Below the pieces are notes generated by a model. The model saw nothing but the letters and a program-made list of their open reading frames with translations, was not told where the DNA came from and made no database searches. The position numbers were made by a program, and so were the translations under genes. From Bacteroidota bacterium (lineage in GTDB: Bacteria; Bacteroidota; Bacteroidia; Bacteroidales; VadinHA17): 5,252 bases of DNA. Each line of letters opens with the position of its first letter. The first letter of the stretch is position 1. Below are positions 1-5,252 of the stretch, piece by piece. Where the stretch lies: contig JAUWMO010000251.1 in assembly GCA_030613125.1 (NCBI GenBank), positions 1-5,252 of the forward strand, read 5' to 3'.

Positions 1-621
1 ACCTGACGGAATATTATCTTTCTTGGGAACATTAATTGCAGAACCTTTTCCAATAGCACGCACTTTTGTAGGAGCTAAAGGAATTTTCAATCCATTTCTG
101 GCAGAAGCAGCCAACCTGTGGTAAGCCTGATTCGTTTTTTCATAACCTTCTATATCTTTTTGCAAAACCGCTCCCATAACATAGGAATGGATAGATAATT
201 TCTCCTTAACCAAAGCATTGATAAGCCTTCGCGGATATTCAGGGGAAAGAAATTCCTGGTGATATTCATCGCTACTGACAGCAATACCTGTTACACCAAG
301 TTTTTTTAACTTCCGGGAGATTTCCTCTGCTTTATTATCTGTATCTGCCCAATATGCATTGGAAGAAATGCCAACACTTTTTTTAAAATATTTCCTGATC
401 CGACTTAAAATATCAAAAAGCCTTGTTTCATTTAGAAATATTTCGCCTCCGCTTAAATGCTGCCAGAACATAATATCACCATGTTTAAAGTCCTTAAGGA
501 CCAAATCTACAAGCTCAGGGTCCATGTATTTTTCCGCACCATGAGAGTCAAAAAAACAATGCCTGCAATTCAGATTGCAATTATATGTTGTCAGCCAGGT
601 TATGCCAGTTAAAATTATCAT
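1..621 (-). CDS. Radical SAM domain protein (3' end outside window)
   Basis: The first 207 residues of a radical SAM enzyme are present; the C-terminus lies beyond the left edge. The cluster-binding motif CxxxCxxC is at C15, C19 and C22 (CNLNCRHC), which would hold the [4Fe-4S] cluster that cleaves S-adenosylmethionine. The SAM-binding GGE motif is at 57-60 (SGGE). A KVRAIGKG segment at 186-193 resembles the late 'GRA' strand motif of MoaA/SPASM-type members. The ATG at 619-621 was chosen because it sits in an ATGA overlap with the stop codon of the upstream phosphatase frame and places the cysteine motif at the usual distance from the N-terminus. It is the last visible gene of the riboswitch operon, so expression is expected to follow cobalamin status. 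The substrate is unknown; any SPASM or other auxiliary-cluster domain would lie outside the window. Radical SAM assignment is firm, while a link to cobalamin metabolism is inferred from position only. Confidence 0.9.
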   Translation of the reverse strand, partial: MIILTGITWLTTYNCNLNCRHCFFDSHGAEKYMDPELVDLVLKDFKHGDIMFWQHLSGGEIFLNETRLFDILSRIRKYFKKSVGISSNAYWADTDNKAEEISRKLKKLGVTGIAVSSDEYHQEFLSPEYPRRLINALVKEKLSIHSYVMGAVLQKDIEGYEKTNQAYHRLAASARNGLKIPLAPTKVRAIGKGSAINVPKKDNIPSG

Positions 622-896
622 TTACTATATTCTCTGATTATTACCAATTCAGAAAAACCAATTTTTAAATCAAATACTTTTTCAATTGGAACATGCCTTA
701 ATAAATGCAAAAACGTTCTTATCACACCTCCATGAGTAAAAATAAGCACTTTTGAGTAATTTTTATCCAGGCAATTTATTATAAAATCATCCACTCGTGT
801 AATAAGTTCCCTGAAAGATTCACCATTTGGGCATTTCGTATCCAAATTATTTCTTCTTTTGAAAACTGGCGCCATTCGGGCCAATCCCAACTTCAT
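618..896 (-). pseudogene. CobC-like histidine phosphatase, N-terminally truncated remnant
   Basis: This 92-codon frame matches only the C-terminal half of the histidine phosphatase (phosphoglycerate mutase-like) superfamily, which includes alpha-ribazole-5'-phosphate phosphatase CobC of the cobalamin nucleotide-loop pathway. Visible hallmarks are PNGES at 23-27, with the conserved acidic residue, and VLIFTHGG at 50-57, with the second catalytic histidine at 55. Family members are usually about 170-200 residues and begin with a RHG/RHT motif whose histidine is phosphorylated; that motif and roughly the first 100 residues are absent. Family similarity starts near base 830. The codons before it (to 896) only re-read the 3' end of the btuG-like gene in another frame, and a stop at 903-905 closes the frame upstream, so no N-terminal half is hidden there. 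The stop codon overlaps the radical SAM start (ATGA). It is probably inactive as a phosphatase, though translation may still couple to the next gene. CobC rather than another family branch is inferred from the operon. Confidence 0.75.
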
Positions 897-1932
897 ATGA
901 TCCTAATTCCGTACCATCCTTGTTATAACGATAAAGTTTTCCATTCCCGGTAAATGTTAAAGCTTCAAGTGCAAAAATATTCCCGTTTTCAGGATTTACA
1001 TTAAAGCCATAGAAGCTCTTATCAATCAACGGGGTTGCCGGAACAACATCATCAGTAATACCTACAGCATAGATACCACTGAATCCCCAGCCACCTCCGT
1101 AGTATAAGATCGTACCGGCAGGGTTAATAGCCAAATGAGAAGGATGCGCGGTTTCACTAATTATGATCTCTTTTGTAACATTATTTGATCCGGTATTAAT
1201 TCTAACCAGTTTTGAAGCGGTTTGGCCAATAACCTGCCAGTTTTGATCATAAATTATTTTACCATAACAAAGTACCCACACATTATTATCAGCATCTTTA
1301 ACAAAAGAGCGAGGACTGTCGCCAACACAAATGCTTTTAAGCAACTCATTCGTAATCGGGTCGATCACAGAAACGATACTGTCGGTTACATGTCCGCCAC
1401 TATTAGCTACATAAACCTGCCCCTGTGCAAGAATCAAGCCTTCCGGGCCATTACCAACTTCTATTGAGTCGGTTATGCTTAGGTTATCAGTATTGATCAC
1501 CATAACCTTCCCTCCTCGTCCCCACATGGTTGCATAAGCATTATTTCCGTCAAGGCCAATCAGGTACCTGACCTGAGGGAGGTTGTTTATTACACCTACC
1601 TCTTTAAAATCCTTGTATGTAACAACTTCAATCTTATTTGAAGCATTTACCTGAATGAATCCTTTTTCTTCCACTATTGTGAGAGATTGTACCACATCGC
1701 CCAGGTCCCTGCTGTTCTCATTCTTAAAGATATAATTACTTACCGAATCTTTTTCAGTATTATAATAACTCACTGATCCGTTAGCGGAACCAAATGCCCC
1801 CTCGTTAGTAATAAACACTCCGGTTTCGTATTTCCCTTTTGGTACAGGTTCCGGATCATCTTTACTGCATGATGAAAAAATCACAGGCAAGGCCAGCATT
1901 CCAAGCCAGAATAATTTGTTTAGGTTTTTCAT
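847..1932 (-). CDS. btuG: BtuG-like surface beta-propeller lipoprotein (DUF5074/YncE-like), corrinoid capture
   Basis: This 361-residue protein is predicted to sit on the outer face of the outer membrane and bind cobalamin for delivery to the adjacent BtuB-like channel, as known for BtuG of Bacteroides. A lipoprotein signal peptide ends in FSSC with the lipidated cysteine at 22. It is followed by SKDD, matching the K-(D/E)2 surface-export signal of Bacteroidota lipoproteins. The mature part shows beta-propeller repeats. The opening blade is FITNEGAFGSANGSVSYYN (40-58). Blade turns follow at GNGPEGL (160-166), YVANSGG (174-180) with SVIDPITNE (188-196), GDSPRSF (204-210), HPSHLAIN (263-270) and the closing GIGPNGASF (349-357), so the C-terminus looks natural. 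The start lies 16 bp after the btuB-like stop, with no clear Shine-Dalgarno, which is usual here. Cobalamin specificity is inferred from the riboswitch and neighbour; the propeller lipoprotein call itself is strong. Confidence 0.85.
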   Translation of the reverse strand: MKNLNKLFWLGMLALPVIFSSCSKDDPEPVPKGKYETGVFITNEGAFGSANGSVSYYNTEKDSVSNYIFKNENSRDLGDVVQSLTIVEEKGFIQVNASNKIEVVTYKDFKEVGVINNLPQVRYLIGLDGNNAYATMWGRGGKVMVINTDNLSITDSIEVGNGPEGLILAQGQVYVANSGGHVTDSIVSVIDPITNELLKSICVGDSPRSFVKDADNNVWVLCYGKIIYDQNWQVIGQTASKLVRINTGSNNVTKEIIISETAHPSHLAINPAGTILYYGGGWGFSGIYAVGITDDVVPATPLIDKSFYGFNVNPENGNIFALEALTFTGNGKLYRYNKDGTELGSYEVGIGPNGASFQKKK

Positions 1933-1948
1933 GATAATTGTTTTTGGT

Positions 1949-3871
1949 TTAATTAAACTTATATTGAACTGTCAATTGATAATTCTGTTTTGGCATGGCA
2001 TAGTTAGGCATGCTCTGGTATACTTCACCCAGTATATTATTCAGGTGCAAATTGATAAACCAGTTAGATTTCCCTTTCCCAAGATTGCCACTGAGAATTA
2101 TATTCAAAAGATAAAAAGGATCAAGGTATCTTGAGTTGTCAGCCATAGTATATCTTTTGCCGACCAACTGCCATATCAAATCGACCTGCCATCTTTTTTG
2201 TTTGATATAAAACCTCAGATTTCCCTGATGAACAGGAGTGTTCACCATTTGTTTATGCAAAATTGCATCTGATTCAAGGTCAGACTTTATTTCCAGGGTT
2301 GAATGATTATTAGTGTATTTTCCATCGAAGCCAATCACAGTTTTAGTAAAGTTTAAGCTACTCTTTAAACTAAGTTCGAAGCCCCTTGACCAAACTTCCT
2401 TTTTATTTACCGGCATCCAAATACCTTCAATTGGCATCCACAAGATCAAATCATTAATTCTGGAATTGTAAAACGTTATATCACAATCTGTTTTAATTAG
2501 ATCTTGTCCGGTCTTTAGTTGAAGTCCGATATCCTCACTCCATCCATTTTCGGGTACAAGGTCAGGGTTTCCCATTGCAAATCCTCCGTACCAATAGCTA
2601 TCGTTGAATGTTGGCACACGATAATTTCCCGATATTTTTCCGTGCACTTGTAAAGGAGGTAAGATTTTCACCCGAAGGCTTAGGGCTGGGGTAGGTTGTC
2701 CGAATTCATTATCTGTTAATTCCTCACGGATGCTAATATTTGTTTCAAAACTATTACTTGCATTTTGTATCCTGTAAGCAACAAAAAGAGCAGTGCTATT
2801 ACGTTTCGGATCACCTAAAAAGTCAGCAGACTTGCCGGCATCAAGCCGGTTATTCAAACCTATATTCAACAGATGATTATCACGTATCTTAATATTGGTT
2901 TCGAACTCGACAAGACCTGTATAAGACAAATGTTTTGAATGTACCCCTATTTCAGGATCATCATAGATCAAACTATTATTCAGGTATGCAACCCTGGCAA
3001 TACAGGTAGCTACATTCCCATAGAATGACCAGTTTGCAGATACTCTAAAAGCCTCATCTTCCTGACTTTGTCTTCCTGAAGCGCTTGACATATTTATGGG
3101 TATCTCTCTGTAAGAGTTTTGATACCATAAATAGGTGTTGATCTTTTGGTTTCTCGAAAGATAGAATGAATTTTCCTGGGTAAATCCATATTGGTTATAT
3201 GCAGCGTTTTGTTGCCTAACCTCAGGTTTTCCAAACTGTTGTGTATTTGTGAAAGGAAAATCATTTGTAGCCCGATCATAAAAAAATCTGACAGCACCTG
3301 CATATTTTTTCAATCCCAACTTTATACCGGCTGATCCAAAATACTTACCAAAACTACCAAGCCCCGCTGAAACATTGGTGCTGATTCCTTTGTTAAAAGC
3401 AACAGAATTTTCAAGCATTATTACTCCCCCCACCGCGCCACTTCCAAACAGGGCCCCAGCTCCACCATACTGAATACTGATTTCATCCACAGTACCCACT
3501 GGTAACAGAAACAGGTTTACACCTCCATTTAAAGGATCTTGTAAATTGATACCATTCCATAAGACTGCCGTATGATTGGAATTACTGCCTCTTACACTAA
3601 TATTGGTCAATCCACTTACTCCGTATGATCTCACGTATAATGAAGTGTAATTTTTCAACAAGTCAGAAATATTACCGGAAGAAAAATTCCTGATTGTTTC
3701 CGGTTCAATTTTCTGTACTGTATTGCCCGAAGAAAAGTTCTGAAAACGGTTATAACAAATATTAACTTCCTTTATGTTAATAATTGTATCAACAGGTTCC
3801 TGTGCGAAAAGAAACTGATTAAAAAAAATAAGGTATAATCCGAATCCTGATATGATTGAGTGTTTCAGCAT
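1949..3871 (-). CDS. btuB: TonB-dependent outer-membrane receptor, BtuB-like cobalamin transporter
   Basis: A complete 640-residue TonB-dependent receptor, predicted to import cobalamin or other corrinoids across the outer membrane using TonB/ExbBD energy. A signal peptide of about 23 residues ends in LFA before QEP. A TonB-box-like strand INIKEVNIC follows at 31-39. The plug domain runs about 35-157 and includes DLLKNYTSLYVRSYGV (70-85), NISVRGSNSNHTAVLWNGI (90-108) and the conserved GGAGALFGSGAVGGVIML (136-153). The rest, to about 640, is the 22-strand barrel, closing with NLHLNNILGEVYQSMPNYAMP and a final strand ending QYKFN. The size is near that of E. coli BtuB (about 600) and well short of SusC-type receptors (about 1000), and there is no N-terminal carboxypeptidase-like domain. 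It is the first gene after the cobalamin riboswitch and is followed by the BtuG-like partner, which together give the substrate assignment. The ATG at 3869-3871 is the only start that gives a full signal peptide. Confidence 0.9.
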   Translation of the reverse strand: MLKHSIISGFGLYLIFFNQFLFAQEPVDTIINIKEVNICYNRFQNFSSGNTVQKIEPETIRNFSSGNISDLLKNYTSLYVRSYGVSGLTNISVRGSNSNHTAVLWNGINLQDPLNGGVNLFLLPVGTVDEISIQYGGAGALFGSGAVGGVIMLENSVAFNKGISTNVSAGLGSFGKYFGSAGIKLGLKKYAGAVRFFYDRATNDFPFTNTQQFGKPEVRQQNAAYNQYGFTQENSFYLSRNQKINTYLWYQNSYREIPINMSSASGRQSQEDEAFRVSANWSFYGNVATCIARVAYLNNSLIYDDPEIGVHSKHLSYTGLVEFETNIKIRDNHLLNIGLNNRLDAGKSADFLGDPKRNSTALFVAYRIQNASNSFETNISIREELTDNEFGQPTPALSLRVKILPPLQVHGKISGNYRVPTFNDSYWYGGFAMGNPDLVPENGWSEDIGLQLKTGQDLIKTDCDITFYNSRINDLILWMPIEGIWMPVNKKEVWSRGFELSLKSSLNFTKTVIGFDGKYTNNHSTLEIKSDLESDAILHKQMVNTPVHQGNLRFYIKQKRWQVDLIWQLVGKRYTMADNSRYLDPFYLLNIILSGNLGKGKSNWFINLHLNNILGEVYQSMPNYAMPKQNYQLTVQYKFN

Positions 3872-4013
3872 ATAATTAATAAAAGATCAAAATTCCTGAC
3901 CTGAGATCAAAAAAATTGACTTTAAAATATTATCAGCAAAAACGGGGAAAAAAATAAATTGATTTTCATCAAGTTATTTAATTGCTTTTTCACCGAAAGC
4001 TATAAATACATTA
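3872..4013 (-). promoter_or_regulatory. Riboswitch expression platform / btuB leader
   Basis: This untranslated leader of about 140 nt lies between the aptamer and the btuB-like start. It contains no strong G+C hairpin followed by a U-run, so an intrinsic terminator is not apparent and translational control is more likely. Two copies of TTTTGATC, at 3885-3892 and 3905-3912 on the minus strand, lie 13 to 41 nt upstream of the start codon. Both are perfectly complementary to GATCAAAA in the aptamer (4044-4051). They offer a candidate alternative pairing between aptamer and ribosome-binding region. No Shine-Dalgarno sequence is seen. The mechanism is inferred. Confidence 0.5.
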
Positions 4014-4190
4014 ATGAAATGGCAGGTTTTCTGACTTTCCCTGTTTTGATCGCCTTCCCAATCCGCCTTAGGCGGAAAAGTGACTGTTAGTATCAAAACC
4101 CAAAATGGGATTACAGCAGCGGGAACTGTTCAGGTCTTTCACCTGATTCCCTTTTAATCAGCAAGAATGAATTTCATGGCTGATACCATA
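4014..4190 (-). ncRNA. Cobalamin riboswitch aptamer
   Basis: Read on the minus strand, the conserved core elements occur in the right order. A 5' GGT precedes a hairpin ATCAGC/GCTGAT (about 4184-4157). Then come AAAAGGGAATC, a CAGGT/ACCTG stem with a GAAAG loop (4144-4130), AGTTCCCGCTGCTGTAATCCC (4126-4106), and a GTTTTGAT/ATCAAAAC stem (4099-4092 with 4050-4043). That stem encloses CACT, a strong TCCGCC/GGCGGA hairpin (4076-4062) and GGGAAGGC. Last is the B12 box AAGTCAGAAAACCTGCC (4037-4021). This is the classic cobalamin riboswitch layout. It binds adenosylcobalamin or a related cobalamin and represses the downstream uptake genes. A 7-nt complement, ATGAAAT (4177-4171) with ATTTCAT (4020-4014), could form an extra closing stem. 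Exact ends are approximate. Confidence 0.95.
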
Positions 4191-4197
4191 ACTAATG

Positions 4198-4228
4198 CAA
4201 AAGTAAAAATCTTTTTAAAGTTTTCGAA
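4198..4228 (-). promoter_or_regulatory. Bacteroidota-type promoter of the btuB operon
   Basis: On the minus strand TACTTTTG (4205-4198) matches the Bacteroidota -7 consensus TAnnTTTG exactly. TTCG (4228-4225), one mismatch from the TTTG -33 element, lies 19 bp upstream. Transcription would begin a few bases downstream, near 4190-4193, immediately before the first conserved bases of the riboswitch, which supports the placement. Confidence 0.65.
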
Positions 4229-4379
4229 TTAATTAAATGAAAATTTTAAAAAGTAATCCAATAATTTTTTAAGATACTCCTTTTCTATCTGTTTAATTTG
4301 GTTAAGAGATTTTTATTAGTTTTATGGAAGAAATTTTAATTAGAATTAAGGTATAAGGATACAAAATAATCATTCATTC
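4206..4379. other. AT-rich divergent intergenic region
   Basis: This gap separates the leftward cobalamin operon from the rightward ligA gene. It is very AT-rich, with A and T runs, and no gene, tRNA or long repeat is seen. It must hold the upstream part of the operon promoter and the ligA promoter. A tentative ligA promoter is listed separately. A short TCAT tandem run (4370-4381) merges into the ligA start codon. Confidence 0.6.
4297..4324 (+). promoter_or_regulatory. Possible ligA promoter
   Basis: TTTG at 4297-4300 is followed after 16 bp by TAGTTTTA at 4317-4324, one base off the TAnnTTTG -7 consensus. The spacing is somewhat short and the region is AT-rich, so a chance match is possible. 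It would give a 5' leader of roughly 50 nt before the ligA ATG. Confidence 0.3.
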
Positions 4380-5252
4380 ATGAATCAGGAAGAGGCCAGG
4401 GTTAGGATCGAGATACTCAGAAAAGAACTCAATAATCACAACCATCAATATTATGTTCTTTCCCAGCCACTTATTAGCGATTTTGAATATGATCTGCTGA
4501 TGCAGGAATTAATGACATTGGAAAAAAATTTTCCTGCATTCTTTGATCCAAATTCTCCCTCTCAAAGAGTAGGTAGTGACATCAATGAGGAATTCGTGCA
4601 GGTAGAACACAAAACCCCGATGTTATCGCTTGGGAACACCTATTCTTTAGAAGAGCTTCAGGATTTTGACAAAAGAATAAAGAAGATAATTAATGAAGAT
4701 TTTGAATACGTTTGTGAATTAAAATATGACGGAACTGCTATTAGCTTAACATACCTGAATGGAAAGCTTGAAAGGGCTGTCACTCGTGGGGATGGAACGC
4801 GGGGAGATGATGTTACAAGAAATGTAAGGACGATAAAGAGTATTCCGCTGGTTCTCAGTGATGACAGTTTTCCTGATAAGTTTGAAATCAGGGGAGAAAT
4901 AATTTTCCCCAAAAAAGACTTTGACCGTCTTAATTCAGAAAGAGAAGCCAGGGGAGAAATTCCCTTTGCTAATTCAAGGAATGCATCTTCTGGTACATTG
5001 AAGATGAAAAATTCTGTCGAGGTGGCTAAAAGACCCCTGGACTGTCAGTTTTACTTTTTGCTTGGAGACAAGCTTCCTTATTCTTCGCATTTTGAGAATA
5101 TGAATGCCACCCGGTCCTGGGGCTTTAAAGTTTCAGAGCAGATGGAGAAATACCGGGATTTAGAAGGAGTTTTTGGCTATATTGATAAATGGGATTCCAA
5201 AAGAAAATCTCTTCCCTTTGAAATTGATGGTGTTGTTATTAAGGTAAATTCT
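4380..5252 (+). CDS. ligA: NAD+-dependent DNA ligase LigA, N-terminal 291 residues (3' end outside window)
   Basis: LigA seals nicks in duplex DNA during replication and repair, using NAD+ to adenylate its active-site lysine. The frame stays open to the right edge and supplies 291 of the usual roughly 670 residues. Domain Ia is at about 1-60, with the NMN-contacting residues Y24, D34, Y37 and D38 in YYVLSQPLISDFEYD. The nucleotidyltransferase core follows: KYDG at 115-118 with catalytic K115, RGDGTRGDDVT (136-146), EIRGEI (169-174), FANSRNASSGTLK (196-208) and EIDGVVIKVN (281-290). Missing beyond the edge are the end of the adenylation domain, the OB fold, zinc finger, helix-hairpin-helix and BRCT domains. 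The ATG at 4380 is the natural start because domain Ia begins directly after it; no Shine-Dalgarno is evident. Codon use and content are ordinary for a housekeeping gene, and it is transcribed divergently from the cobalamin operon. Confidence 0.97.
   Translation, partial: MNQEEARVRIEILRKELNNHNHQYYVLSQPLISDFEYDLLMQELMTLEKNFPAFFDPNSPSQRVGSDINEEFVQVEHKTPMLSLGNTYSLEELQDFDKRIKKIINEDFEYVCELKYDGTAISLTYLNGKLERAVTRGDGTRGDDVTRNVRTIKSIPLVLSDDSFPDKFEIRGEIIFPKKDFDRLNSEREARGEIPFANSRNASSGTLKMKNSVEVAKRPLDCQFYFLLGDKLPYSSHFENMNATRSWGFKVSEQMEKYRDLEGVFGYIDKWDSKRKSLPFEIDGVVIKVNS

Noticed and set aside
359..544. Plus-strand open frame of 61 codons
   Set aside because: It lies antisense within the radical SAM gene, has no recognisable motif and is low-complexity.
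1222..1467. Plus-strand open frame of 81 codons
   Set aside because: Antisense to the well-supported propeller lipoprotein gene; no family resemblance.
1916..2134. Plus-strand hydrophobic open frame of 72 codons
   Set aside because: Antisense to the end of the receptor and start of the lipoprotein gene; the hydrophobic stretch is a by-product of AT-rich sequence.
3094..3303. Minus-strand open frame of 69 codons
   Set aside because: Out-of-frame reading inside the receptor gene.
3983..4000. GCTTT/AAAGC hairpin in the btuB leader as a terminator
   Set aside because: The stem is only 5 bp and is not followed by a U-run on the transcribed strand.
4062..4076. TCCGCC/GGCGGA hairpin as an intrinsic terminator
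   Set aside because: It is inside the cobalamin aptamer as the peripheral hairpin between CACT and GGGAAGGC, and no U-run follows.
4658..4912. Minus-strand open frame of 84 codons
   Set aside because: Antisense to the conserved ligA adenylation domain.

Overview
The window looks like chromosomal DNA of an AT-rich member of the Bacteroidota. Four things point there: a TAnnTTTG-type -7 promoter element, the absence of Shine-Dalgarno sequences before the genes, a lipoprotein carrying a Lys-Asp-Asp surface-export signal after the lipobox cysteine, and a TonB-dependent receptor paired with a surface beta-propeller lipoprotein.

Layout: two transcription units diverge from an AT-rich intergenic region (about 4206-4379). 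Leftward (minus strand) runs a cobalamin-riboswitch operon. It starts with a promoter at 4198-4228 and a cobalamin aptamer at about 4014-4190, followed by a leader of about 140 nt. The genes are a BtuB-like outer-membrane receptor (1949-3871), a BtuG-like surface lipoprotein (847-1932), the C-terminal half of a CobC-like histidine phosphatase (618-896), and a radical SAM protein (1-621, running off the left edge). Gaps are very short: 16 bp between btuB and btuG, an overlap of the phosphatase reading frame with the end of btuG, and an ATGA start/stop overlap between phosphatase and radical SAM gene. Rightward (plus strand) starts an NAD+-dependent DNA ligase, ligA (4380 to the right edge), unrelated to the operon.

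How they work together: the riboswitch should shut the operon down when adenosyl- or related cobalamin is plentiful. BtuG-like protein on the cell surface would capture corrinoids and hand them to the BtuB-like TonB-dependent channel. The phosphatase would belong to nucleotide-loop assembly of cobalamin (alpha-ribazole phosphatase), but it has lost its N-terminal half with the catalytic RHG histidine and is probably dead. The radical SAM enzyme is the least explained member: its coupling to the operon suggests a cobalamin-related role, but no substrate can be read from the sequence.

Most interesting points: the clean loss of the 5' half of the phosphatase gene exactly at the btuG stop codon while the downstream coupling is preserved; the riboswitch-controlled radical SAM enzyme; and two copies of TTTTGATC just upstream of the btuB start that are complementary to an aptamer strand and could form the switching structure.
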